A stretch of 64,000 nucleotides of DNA from Thelephora terrestris (lineage: Eukaryota; Basidiomycota; Agaricomycetes; Thelephorales; Thelephoraceae). This document shows positions 10,808-21,824 of this stretch, one piece after another. How positions within the stretch are numbered: position 1 is the first letter of the stretch; every line of letters starts with the position of its first letter. Both the position numbers and the translations under genes were made by a program. A model generated the notes under the pieces. It did no database searches, had not been told where the DNA came from, and was given only the letters and a program-made list of their open reading frames with translations. Location: NCBI GenBank assembly GCA_015956445.1, contig WIUZ02000003.1, positions 1,736,001-1,800,000 on the forward strand. Reading direction: 5' to 3'.

Positions 10808-12577
10808 CTACGACTCGGGAAACGTTTCCAGCGGTATACCGTCTTCCCTCCAACCAGTACCCCTCTGGGTAGAAAAGAACCGAATGCTCTGGAAATTGGT
10901 ACCCGTCGAAATTGGCCCCATACTAAGGGACCAAGCGCTCTCACGAGAGCCTGCTGCTTTCCTCAACGAGAGCATTATTCGTGAGATCATGACAGGAAGA
11001 TACCTGAGTCCGGCCGTCAGTCATTCGAACCATTCTGAGCATAATTCAAACCTAGAACGCACACGACGATGCCGCTAATGACGATGGAGAGGGGGTAATG
11101 AGGACGGTTGTTCTAAGGGTAGATCAACGACAACTTACGGGCCTGGAAGAAGTTGGATCGTTGGCTAGAGAAACAACGGACGTCACTGGTTGCGGCTAAA
11201 AAAAACAAAGGCGGTCGCACTCACCCGTGCAAAATTCAGGGTTAACACGAGCACGAGATGGGAAGAGAATACAACGAGGAAGTACCACGTCGCATCCTTT
11301 GCAATGATGTCCAAGATCATCGGAGCACCTCCCGGCGCCCTCAACTTTCTCGCCAAATACATGACCAGCGAGAACGCGAGGGAATCTGATGTGTGAGAAT
11401 TACCGCAACGATCAGCACCAGTTATTCAGTCTGAATGTAAGACCACTCCACGTACCGTAAACGAGCGAGAGGCTTGTATAAGCGACCTCTATATTCCTAT
11501 GTCGGTTAAAGACACACAAGTGATAGGCGTCAAGGGGTATTTGAGGGAGCGGTTGGCCTACGTAGCAATAAAATGAACGGTGCCCTAAATTGTGGACGTT
11601 TCCCCGAAGACCTTAGACTTACCTCCCTCCCTCGCTCCAAGGGTTACCATACACACCCCAAGTGCAAATTGAGAGGCGGTAAGAGCCAAGAACACAAGTG
11701 TTATTGGGATGCTCTTGATCGTAACGGCGTATATCCTGTGACAGCATATACATGAGTCAACCCAGAACTATCGAAGATAATAAAGGATCCTCAACCTGAT
11801 GGTCAGCACCATCTGCGCGAGGATAGTGCAGACGACGAAGACGACGAGGGAAAACCACGCGGTTTTCTCGCATCTGTTTCGTGGGGACGTGAGCAATGTG
11901 ACGAAATCCGGCGTCGGTTAACTATGATTCGTACACCTAACCATATTGTCAAAAGAGTTTACGCGGCATCGTTCAGATGGGACTCACTACTGTGGGGAAG
12001 TTCGAAGGATAGTCCACTGTGGTTTTACGAGTGTCAGTCAACATTTTCCCTCTAGGAAACAAGGTCAACTACCGACCTCCAAGCTCCCATAACAGGTAAG
12101 TTATCGGGAAATACCTGTTCTGAAACAGTCAGTCAGACAAGCAAACAGTTTCGAGATAAAGGACACGCACGAAAATGTAAAGCCAAAATGCTGCGTTGGA
12201 GATCAGCAGGAGAGAATATGCACTTCAGGTGGTGCGCGCACTCCATGACTTCTTTCCGGACCAGGCATATTCAACCTTCAACAGAACGCAGTCTCAGCAA
12301 GGAATCTCAGGGTTCTTGGTCAGTAATCTCAACAAACCTCATCCGCAAGCGTCAACAGATAGTCGTAACAAAGGACAGTACCAGTCGCTACCGCGTGATA
12401 CTGAAGCGATAGGCCATTGTCAATTCAACCAACACGGCAGGAATTCAAAACAGCAGGATACCTTATGCGACATACTGCGACGTGCTTCTGCTTCAGCAGC
12501 TGACGAAAGACGCGCGGATGAGACGGAACTTACACATCATGCCCGAGTTGGATGATGGAGTCTGTTTCAGAGGACAT
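10808..12577 (-). CDS. DUF6533-type multi-pass membrane protein, copy A
   Basis: The start is the ATG complementary to 12575-12577 (MSSETDSIIQLGHDV, then GTAAGT). Exon 2 holds the family hallmark CYDYLLTLADE, exon 3 VEYAWSGKKSWS, exon 4 FWLYIFVRVLYLE, and exon 5 NRYFPITYLLWELG. After another intron comes CEKTAWFSLVVFVVCTI, then IYAVTIKSIPITLVF. A later exon has DATWYFLVVFSSH, and the last has VMISRIMLSLRKAA with a polar tail ending at 10808. All exons I traced are open and bounded by GT...AG, so the gene appears intact. The hydrophobic blocks suggest about seven membrane helices. The function of DUF6533 proteins is unknown. Exon borders are by eye. Confidence 0.75.
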
Positions 12578-13210
12578 AGGGAGCCAGGGCCGTTGGCGAG
12601 GAGGGGAAAACGGACGACGGAGAACAGCATGCCGTCAGTTGCCCGCCTTGAACCACATCGCAGGTACGTAAATCGTTTAGCGGGTCCGCAACGTCACACG
12701 TCACGCGTCAACCCGGAGACATGCGATCCACCAGGCTCCCGTGGCGGAAATGTCTCACCTTACTTATCCTGGGTTGAGGTGGGACTGTAACGTCGGGCTT
12801 GACGTTATTTAGAGGCAGTTTCAGCTTTCAACCCAGTTCATAGCAGCGGGATCATGAACGGGGAAGTTGGGGTGATCGAGTGACGGATTTCGGATACTCC
12901 CGTGGCACTTCCAAGTCCAGGAAGAGAATGGGAATTTTTCCTCCAAATTTCCTCCAGGATGGATATCCACGCAATGAATGAGAGCTATCCGCAAATAGGC
13001 TTACACACATCTACCACTTGTGCACTTCGAGTGGCCACCAAGTGATCGAGTTTCCACGGAATGCGCCATCTCCCTCGAGACCCATTGATTGGGATGCACA
13101 ACCCGAGATTTATTCGCAACCGACTACTCGTTTTTACCGGAATGCCATCCTCCGGCCCCAGGATGCGTGTTGGGCGGTATGATGTCTTCCCTATAGGCTG
13201 CACTGCCCCT
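12578..13210. other. Intergenic spacer between DUF6533 copies A and B
   Basis: No coding exon was recognised. It should contain the promoter of copy A (right of its start at 12577) and the 3' end of copy B. Confidence 0.45.
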
Positions 13211-14948
13211 TCAAAGACGAGAGAGCTCCACGCCCTGGAGACTGGGAGTGCTCGCAGGTGGTTCCACAGGTGTCTGGCTGTCCTCCAGGCGCGAATCTGC
13301 CGCCTTCCTCAACGATAACATCGTCCGCGAGACCATAACAGAAAGATACCTAAAATCAGAAATTAGTTTATACGATTAGAGAGAATAAGTCAAAACTAAC
13401 ACGTACACGACAATACCGCTGATTGCGATGAAGAAGCATAGGGTGAGAAGTGACCGTGTTCATGGCGCTGGGGACAACTTACGAGGCTGGAAGAAGCTGG
13501 ATTGGTTGCTAGAAAAATACGCGGCGGAAACAATTGGCTTCGGTCCAAAACAGAGAAACCGTCGCACTTACTCTCCCAAAGCTGAGTGTCATCACTAATG
13601 CGAAATGGGAGGAGAAGATCAGTAAGAAATACCACGTGGCACCCTCTTTAATCGAGTCCAGAACGGTCGTAAAGTTGCCCCCTGACAGCGCCTTTGACTT
13701 TCTCGCCCAACGAATGGTGAGCAAAAACGCGAGACAATCTGGTTTGTGTGCGTTGTGGTAGGATCAGTGACGTCCAGCTTTCAAGGCGAATTCTACCCAC
13801 CAAAAAAAAGGGAGAGGCTGGCATATATGACCTCCACGCTTCTGTGCAGGACGAATACACACAGATGGTATGCGTCAAGGGGTATCGGTGGGAGCGTTCG
13901 GGCTACAAGAGCACAATTGCAAACAGGGGATCCGGATGAAAATGGTTCATCTAACGCGAAAGCCGATCCATACCTCCTAACTTTGCTGCCTGAACCGTCC
14001 CCCACAACCCAAACACGAATTGGGAGGCAGCAAAAATCGTGAACCCGATCGTAATCGGAAGGTTTTTCATCATCACGGCGTACGTCCTGCGATGGGCATT
14101 CTCTGGAGTCAACGAGAGCCACCGAAAGATAAACGAAACCTCAACCTGAGGATCAACATCACTTGCGCGAGGAAAGTACAAAAGATAAACCCGAAGACAG
14201 GGTACCACGCGGTTTTTTCGCATCTGAGTCCACGGGTACATCAGTAGGGTGATCACATCCAAGGTTTGTCAAGTGTGGTATTTACACCTGGGATATATTG
14301 GCCATCGCAATCCCCTCGTCAATGCAAATTTCTGAAGCCTCGGATCGAATAAAGCTCACCCCGTGATCAAACTGTGGAGCGTATGCCACTGCGGTTTGGG
14401 AGGTGATGGTCAACGTGATCCCAACGTACAGGCGGCGAGACTGAACACTGACTTCCGAGTTGCCAAAACTGCCAAGTCATCGGAAAGTACCTGATCTACA
14501 AGAAGTCCAGTCAGAGAGGAAAACGGTATTAACTAGAAGGCGCACGAAAACGTAGAGCCAGAATACTATGTACTGGATATCAGTGGAAGAGAGGAGGCTT
14601 CTCGAGCGGTGGGCGCACCCCACGATCTCTTTTCGGACCAGACGTATTTTATCTCAGGGGAAACACGATATCAGGGTCACGGAATATTTGAGATGTGATC
14701 CCAATGTACCTCGTCCGCCAGGGTCAAAAAATAGTCATAAAAAAGGACCACGCCAACCGCCAGCGAATGATACTGAAATGACAGATATGGTCAGTTCGGC
14801 TAGTTTGGCAGGGGTTCAAGGTGGGCACCTTGACTGATGTGCTGAGATACGCGTTCAATTCAACAAACAATAAGAGAATTGGGTGCGCGTGAGATCTGAC
14901 TTACACATCATGCCCGATCTGAATAATGGAGTCCAAGTTGGCGGACAT
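13211..14948 (-). CDS. DUF6533-type multi-pass membrane protein, copy B
   Basis: Starts MSANLDSIIQIGHDV at the ATG complementary to 14946-14948. The following exons read LFYDYFLTLADE, FWLYVFVRLL, IRYFPMTWQFWQL and CEKTAWYPVFGFIFCTFLAQ. Next are YAVMMKNLPITIGF with a helix ending FVFGLWGTV, then GATWYFLLIFSSHFALVMTL and VMVSRTMLSLRKAA. The C-terminal tail is shorter than in copies A, D and E and stops at TGA complementary to 13211-13213. The YAVMMKNLP wording is shared only with copy C, so B and C look like the most recent pair. No disruption was seen in the exons traced. Confidence 0.74.
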
Positions 14949-15190
14949 GGGTCACAGGAGTCGCGAGTGAGGTGGCACAAGTGACGGGGGGCGGCGAGAA
15001 AACTCAGGCTGGAAAGGCCAAAGGACAGCTTAAGAGCCAATCCACGGATGTATTGGCATAGTCCTTCGAATTTTTCTAATGTCAGCTTCAGAAGCGTGAT
15101 TACTAGACGAATAAAACCGTGACTCTGTCAGCGCCGAGGTCTCCGACCAGTCGAATTGGTTTGAATGGAAACTGTGAAGTCACCCAGTCA

Positions 15191-15258
15191 GACTCTACTG
15201 TAAATACAAACGGAGGCGGACCTCAATGCGTCTTTCCTCCGTCGGTCCCGAGTCGGTC
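15191..15258. repeat. Duplicated non-coding block, first copy
   Basis: Pairs with 18488-18550. Both contain CAGACT, an ATACAA tract, GGAGG followed by CGGACCTC, and then CCTCCGTCGG. The GGAGG and CCTCC parts could pair as a short hairpin. The position, each to the right of a DUF6533 gene start on -, suggests it travelled upstream of the gene when the unit was duplicated. Confidence 0.5.
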
Positions 15259-15392
15259 CGCTGCCAACTTCTGAACACATCACATGCACATTCGAGATCT
15301 GCTGCTTTGGGAACGGGTGGAGGTTACGTACTTGGAACGATGACCACATCGTCGAATTCACCTCTACCTGCTCCCCCGACCTGCGGCCGATC

Positions 15393-15413
15393 TGATCGAT
15401 GATCGATTGATCA
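15393..15413. repeat. ATCGAT-rich palindromic block, similar to 30096-30116
   Basis: TGATCGATGATCGATTGATC here and TGATCGATGATCAATTGATC at 30097-30116 differ at a single base. Both contain overlapping GATC palindromes and both sit in non-coding DNA, one between DUF6533 copies B and C and one in the gap next to the G-alpha gene. They may be a shared regulatory element or part of a duplicated flank. Confidence 0.4.
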
Positions 15414-16261
15414 CGCGTCCCGCGTGAGGGCTCCGGCTCCGCCGGACCGGACTTGCGCCAAGCCTCGCCGAGTCCACAAGAGCGCGTTTCAACTGCTCTC
15501 GAGGTCAAGGAGCCGCCACCCCAGTCGCGTGGTCAGGTAGATAAAAACATCAGTGAGACCCGAAACGTATTTCACTTACTGGAATCGCACTAAACAAGTG
15601 TTTTCAGCAGGAGTCGGGGTTTTACACACCCCGCTGCTCCGCTGCCGGTTATTATTTGCAGCTTCAGTCTTTGTCCTTCAGAAAGTGCAGAAAACCATGT
15701 CGCAGTCCGGAACGCTCAATCTTTGCACTCAGTGAGATCTTGTGCATAACAACGACATCTTCGACGAGCTGCCTGTGGGGCACATATCTCAGGAGTAAGG
15801 GAACTGCAGCGGCGTATGAGTCGTAACGCCAGGCGGGAATGCTGAACGGGACCTAAATCAACCATGACGAGATCCTCCTACAAAGGACAAGACTCGAATT
15901 GATCAACAGGGACCTGTGGCAGACTTACCGAAGGCGTCGTAAAACTATATGCCGCTGGCTTGGGGAGATGCCAACGATTTGACCGACACAGCAAACAGGA
16001 AGACATAATATTCTGCGTTGAGATGCGCAGGGCAAGGCAGGTGGTCTTATCCAAGTTTAAAATAGCTTCCGCTGCCTGAAGGGGCAGACACCAAATCAGG
16101 AAGCACCACCAGGATCTCACACATCCAGCGAGTTCGACTTTTTTTATAATTGACTAAGCGGAATACAAATTTCGGGATTTACTCGCGCCGAGGGGCATTT
16201 ACAATCGCAAGAAACCATATCGAACATCCCCCCGGTAAAATTACAGTGCCACAACCTGTAG

Positions 16262-18080
16262 CTAACAATGCGTTTTCACTGGACTGCTGCATTCCGGCTC
16301 CGAATGCGCGTCAAGTGGTATACTCGCTACCGCCTGGATTTCACCTCTTCGAAAACGGGAGAGCTCTACGTCCTCCAGGAGATCATGACTGGCCATAGAT
16401 GGATCCATGATGCCGTGTGGGTTTTGCCTCAACTCTGCCGCCGCTTTCCTCAACGATAGCATCGTCCGTGAGATCATAACAGAAAAATACCTGAAACTAG
16501 ACGTCAGCCGTGTTAATAAGAGAAAACGCGTCAAAGGACGTACGCGACAGGTCCGCTGATGGTAGTGGGGAAAAGTACGATGAGGGGTGATCTTATATAG
16601 GGTAGCTTGTAGGCGACTTACGGAGCTGGAAGAAGCTGTATATTTGGCTAGAGAGATACGAAATGGTCACAGTCAGCTGTAGTTCAGTGAGAGAAAGCGG
16701 CACACTCACTCTCCCAAAGTTCAGTGTCATCACTAACGCGAAGTGGGAGGAGAATATCAGTAGGAAGTACCACGTAGAATCTTCCGCGATGGTGTCCAGA
16801 ATTGTCGCAACCGTTTGATTTCGCGCCTTCGACCTTTCCACCCAGAGAATAATCAACGAGAACGCCAGGAAATCTGATTGATATGCGTTATGGGGTAAGA
16901 TCAGTACCGCTCGGTTTTCGGGATGATTCCGACCCACCAAACAAGAGGGAGGTGCTTGTATACGCAACTTCCAGAGTTCTGTCCCGGGAAAATACGCATA
17001 GATGGAATGCGTCGAGGGGTATCTGTGGGAGCACTTGGGCTAAGGGAGCACAATTGCGAGAAAACAAGCAACCGATCTGAATGAGAGTGGTTCATCTGAT
17101 GCAAAAGGCGATCCATACCTCCTCTCTGTCCCGACCGGATCGTCGCCCACAGCCCAAGCACGAACTGGGAGGCAGCAATGACCGCGAGACCAATCGTGGT
17201 TGGAAGGTTTTTCATCATCACGGCGTATATCCTGCGGCGAGATTCTCGGGAGTCAACCCAGAGCCACTGAAAAAAAGGAATCGCAAACCTGAGGGTCAAC
17301 ATCGCTTGTGCGAGAACGGTACAAAAGACAAACGCGAAGAGAGAGTACCACGCGGTTTTGTCGCATCTGATTCCGTGATTAGATCAGTGAGGTGATCACA
17401 CCCAGTGTTTATCAAGTGTGGCTCGTACACCTAGGGTACAATGGGAATCGCAACCTCCCATCAGCAAAAAAAAAATACGCCGCGTTGGATAAGGCTCACC
17501 GTCGCGTTGAAATTTGGAGAGTATGCAACTGTGATTAGGCAGGTGATAATCAATATTCCCGCAGAGTCCGTGCGGCGGGATGAAACACTGACTGCTGAGC
17601 TGCCAAAACTGCCAACTCATCGGAAAGTACCTAATCTGCAACCTTCAGTTAGAAGGGAACGACTTCGACCAGAGGAAGAGGCGCACGACAATGAAAAGCA
17701 AGGATGCTGTTCAAATTTCAGCAGATGGAGGGAGGCCTCTCAAGCGGTGCGCGCACCCCACGTTTTCCTTTCAAACCATACATATTCTATCTGCGGGGGA
17801 AAATCTTATCAGTACCGCAACCACAATGTGTTCGAAGAGTGATTTCAACATACCTCGTCGCCCACGGTCAAAAAATAGTCATAGAAAAGTACCATGCCAG
17901 TAGCCAAGGAATGATACTAAAACAGCGGACCATGGTTAGTACGGCTAGTGCGGCGGGTTTGAGGCAGCCACCTTATGCGAGGTACTGGAACGTGCTTTCA
18001 ATTTAACTATAGGTAAACGAGTGAGATTGGACCTACAGATCATGCCCGAGCTGAATAAGAGAGGCCAAGTCGGAGGACAT
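16262..18080 (-). CDS. DUF6533-type multi-pass membrane protein, copy C
   Basis: Starts MSSDLASLIQLGHD at the ATG complementary to 18078-18080. Exons in order read LFYDYFLTVGDE, IEYVWFERKTWG, LLFIVVRLFLW, IRYFPMSWQFWQL, CDKTAWYSLFAFVFCTVLAQ and YAVMMKNLPTTIGL. These are followed by DSTWYFLLIFSSHFALVMTL and VMISRTMLSLRKAA. The C-terminal tail is the longest of the array and ends at 16262. It is closest to copy B (same MMKNLP block and same FSSHFALVMTLNFGRV-like helix). All traced exons are open, with GT...AG ends. Confidence 0.74.
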
Positions 18081-18487
18081 GAGGCACGGGAGGCGCGAGG
18101 GAGGCGGCACACACAACGGGGGACAGCAAGAAGACTTGGGCTGGAAGGGCCAAAAGGCAGCTTAAGAACAAATTTGCAGACGTTCCGACATGGTTGTTCA
18201 AGGCCCGTTCGGCTACTCCAACGCGCGATTTAGATGGATGAAATTCAGCTTCGGGCAGAAATTAGGCTACGACCACTATCGTCGGTCAGCAGCTTGGAAT
18301 TTTTGGTGGGGTGGCTGACCCCGGCTGACCCGCACCCCGCATTTCGCGCGCGAGAAACCTCGGAGAAATGATTATGCCCCCGCAAAATCCAGTGGCTAAT
18401 AGAAATTGACGTCTGAAGGAATCACAGGCACCTCCAGAGCCGAGGTAACGCCGGCTGCTCGGATTACCAGGATTAGCCATCAGATAG

Positions 18488-18550
18488 ACAGACTTCTGTT
18501 GGATACAAGCGGAGGACGGACCTCCTCCTCCTCCGTCGGGCCTCGGCTCC
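18488..18550. repeat. Duplicated non-coding block, second copy
   Basis: Pairs with 15191-15258 and has the same order of motifs. Here the central part is a CTC microsatellite-like run (CCTCCTCCTCCTCC), which is short in the other copy. Confidence 0.5.
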
Positions 18551-18649
18551 CCTTTCTCTCGTATAGGGTACGAAAACTGCCAAGGTCAAGATCTAGAGCC
18601 TCTACCTCAAGACCGTCGTAGGGACACTACTTCGTCTTCGCGTAAGAGG

Positions 18650-18877
18650 TTGGGGGGTTCCCCATTGACTGTGGCTCAGCGCTCAGCCTTCGAGTTAGAC
18701 CGTTACGATCACAAGCTCCGTAGATATATAGTCGCGAGTATGCCTTCAGTTTTGCCTTCAGACATTGTGGAAGCTTGGTTGCTTTCAGCACCTCGATGGC
18801 ATGAGTTGATTGGCCAGAGGGTGTCAGAAGCGTTTACCTGTTGGTCCGATCGCGCACATGACTTAGACTCATCATAG
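18650..18877 (+). CDS. Short protein-like open frame of unknown function
   Basis: 75 codons. The inner part (LDRYDHKLRRYIVASMP, then a tryptophan-containing stretch SDIVEAWLLSAPRWHEL) has the composition of a helical protein. I know no family for it, I see no flanking exons, and it lies in a region of relics. It may be a remnant of a larger gene or chance. Confidence 0.2.
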   Translation: MGGSPLTVAQRSAFELDRYDHKLRRYIVASMPSVLPSDIVEAWLLSAPRWHELIGQRVSEAFTCWSDRAHDLDSS

Positions 18878-21399
18878 ATGTCGACTCCTTCAAAAGTGAA
18901 CCTGGCAATTGTCCTGAGGGCAACGCGAACGCGCCTTGGCGGGGGAGATGTGGGTGATAGCCGCCAGCGCATGACGTTACCTACTCTATTTTTGAATTCG
19001 CTGAACAGTTGGCCTAACGAACGCAGGGAGGAGGGGGGATGAGGAAGTTAACGTTCGTCACCCTCCGCTTTCCAATATCACCAGCGACGGACTCCGACTG
19101 TTTTAGCTCTTTGGCGTCTCGAAACGACTCAATCACTCCCACCAGATACTGTCCCGGTCCTCGAGATCCAAGGTCATATCCACTCTGCGCGACCAAGGAT
19201 CGTCACTTTAGCCACCATCGGTCAGTGATCTTGACCCTGACGAACCGGTGCCCATAGCAGCACGGCGGACCTCATCAGAGGATAAATGTCTTCACATCCT
19301 TTGACGCGCAGCGGACTCGGGGCAACATCTCGGTGGACACCTGTCCAAACTTATGAGGCCTCTCGTTGGCGCAAACTTCGGTTTACTGCGTTAAGGAAGA
19401 AAAGTGGCTCCTGGAAAACCATCACCCCAAGCCAAGGAATCATGCTTTTTGGAGCTCCCGCGGTTTTTAGGTTCTCGAGAATCCTCTGGAACACGGATTA
19501 CTCCTCACTCAAACTTTGCAGTCCGCGAGTTGCTGGGCGTACAAAACTAAGGCGCGAGTCGATGCAAATCAAGACGGAGAATTTCTCGGTTGCTTTAAAT
19601 TTGACGACCTGACCTCGCGGAAGATGCCGCGTGCCACGCAGTCAATCACTTTCTGCATCAAGGAGAATTTTTGGTATGCGGTTTTCTTCTCGGTCGCATA
19701 CATCATTAACACATGCGTGGAAACAAACGATTTCAAGAACCCTCGTGCAGAGATACAGAGGGAAGACGTCGGATCCATCAATATATATTTAAGGTTCCGG
19801 ATCTTCTTGATGACTCGTCCCGGTAGGTTGTACTCGTTTTCAATCCATTCAAACCGGCGATTCTACCCAACCCGATCGTGTTTAGATTTCATTGAGTACG
19901 AAGGGAGAGTGTATTCTCCTATGCGCTTGAGAATCGTACCACACAGGCGAATACTTATACCCATAGATGGCCCGCCGGGTCACATAGGGCGCCCGACAAA
20001 ACGACCATCTCAGCATTCTCGACCCACATTTGCAAGGCCGTCAGCTCCCACGTGCGGCGGTAGTATATCTGCACACGCAGCCAGCTTTGAGCCAAATCGC
20101 GGGCCTCGACCGCAAAGCGACTACCCATAGCTAACGCATTGAAGTGAGATTTGAACATCATCAAACATCTGCTTCATGGTCCTTGATCAGAGCGAAAATA
20201 CTGCATAGAAGGAAGTTTGATAAGAGGACCAGTAAATGAGTGCGTCAGGCTTCGCATCTTATCAGTTCGTAATCGTGGTTCTCTAACAGCCAGGCACGAG
20301 ACTCTCACCCTATCTGGAAAAGTAGGCTACTGCAAGGTCACCGGGGAACACGTCGAAGGTTTTGCAAAGAATATAGCAACACGTCACACACTTACAGCTA
20401 GCGGTCGACCTTCGAACCATCCACTTCGGCTAAACAAAATGGATTGCCGCTCTTCCACTCTCTACAGCGTCTTTACCCACAAGGAGAATACCAAGTTTAT
20501 AAACTGCCTTTGTGATAGAAGCCTTCAAAAGTACCGAGATAGTAAAGGTGTGTTGGGTATGCTTCGCGTCACCAGGGGTTCGAATCGGTGGCTTTAAATT
20601 TTCTCTAGTGTGTATTATCGCGGAAGCATTTAGCGTCGGAAAACTTCACGACTCACAATGGCACAGGAAAAGAGCAGAGGGTGTAGCAACAGGGATACTT
20701 ATAGCGATGTTCAATGTCGTTGATGAATGACTGGACCCTCGCGGACTTAAATGGTCAAAGGGGTGTGGTTGATGCACCCTTGGTTTTTCCAGGGTGCGAA
20801 ACCAGAATCCTCGCAGATAGCGTCCGTATTGACTCCCTACATGATCGCCCTGACAGACCATTGCTTGTATTGGGATATCGCTTCGTGTTATCTCACGTAC
20901 ATGCGTTGGCGTGGCAATCTGTATGACAGAAATGCGGATATGAACGGGCAAAGGCAGCCTCTTCGAATTCGGTCCCGCTACGTGCGGATGCAAGTGGGTT
21001 AACTATCATTGCAGATCGGGGATGCTTGCTTTCTCTGACTGTACATTTCCATCGACATGGACGTGGTGGACTTTGAAGGAGCAGCTTTCGCTACCCAAGT
21101 ACCGGGAATAGTCAAGGAGACTCGGGTTGTCCGGCGTGTCCAGGGATTCCAGATGTATCGGTGTCCCCAGTCCGTATCGACCTCGAAAAGTTTCAGGCGA
21201 AGGCGACTATTTTTGCCGGATCGGGGAGTGCGGTACGAGGTTTGATCACTACGCATCCGCTAGTGATGTGCAGCGAAACCTGCGGCTAATCTCTCAGGGC
21301 GATGTTGACGAAGATATGCTATCTTCCCACCCACTCGTGACTATAATGATCGTCAGTCGTAATACTAATACCTGGTCTGCTTGAGGAGACTACATAACT

Positions 21400-21590
21400 C
21401 GTGACCTTCGGGAGGCTTGGAGAACTTGATGCCCCGGAAAATGGTTCCGGTAGTCGTTGGTCTCATGAGGGACCAAACGTACTGGGAAGAGCACTAGGCG
21501 GCCTTTCTGAACGAGGGCATGATCCGCGAAAACATCAACGGGATATACCTACAACCAGCCACCGGTCACTCGGAGGATGCTAACCGAAAA
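21400..21590 (-). pseudogene. Relic of a DUF6533 last exon
   Basis: On + the sequence reads GGCGGCCTTTCTGAACGAGG followed by CATGATCCGCG and ACGGGATATACCT. This parallels the block CTTTCCTCAACGAGAGCATT...CGGGAGATA found in the last exons of DUF6533 copies A-E. No upstream exons of the family were found to its right, where the P450 gene begins to end. It is therefore a stranded fragment, probably left after rearrangement. Confidence 0.5.
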
Positions 21591-21824
21591 GGGCCTCGAA
21601 CACTAAGAAATTGGAGCGCGCAGTCTTCAAAACACCAAGTGCGGTTCTGGGAGACTTGGTCCCCAAACAGTTGAAAACGATCCATGGAGAGAGCGAGTTC
21701 TGATTCCAGAACTCCGGACGTAAGAACTCAAAATCGGTTTGGCTTTGGTTGGATCTGAGCCTCCCGGGCCCTAGTTCCGTCGTGTAGGGAACATGTTATT
21801 GCTGTCATTCGTAAGCCAGTGTAT

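Larger units (their letters stand above)
14949..16261. other. Spacer between DUF6533 copies B and C, with repeated flank motif
   Basis: No gene was recognised. 15191-15258 resembles 18488-18550 (purine-rich GGAGG...CGGACCTC followed by CCTCCGTCGG), so part of the spacer was copied along with a gene. 15393-15413 is a near-palindromic TGATCGATGATCGATTGATC block. An 80-codon open frame on - (15878-16120) has no family motif that I know. Confidence 0.45.
18081..21824. other. 3.7-kb stretch with gene relics only
   Basis: No complete gene was recognised. It holds the second copy of the GGAGG/CCTCCGTCGG block (18488-18550), a protein-like open frame on + at 18650-18877, a long but unsupported open frame on + at 19516-20130, and a relic of a DUF6533 last exon near 21400-21590. 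Open frames in 19.3-21.3 kb overlap on both strands and do not form an exon chain that I can support. Confidence 0.45.

Noticed and set aside
19516-20130. 204-codon open frame on +
   Set aside because: Long, but no motif, no exon partners, and the opposite strand is also open in parts. Composition (many Arg, Pro, Ser) fits chance in GC-rich DNA.
20520-20600. tRNA-like T-loop (GGGTTCGAATC)
   Set aside because: The 70 bases upstream do not fold into acceptor, D and anticodon arms, so it is a chance match.
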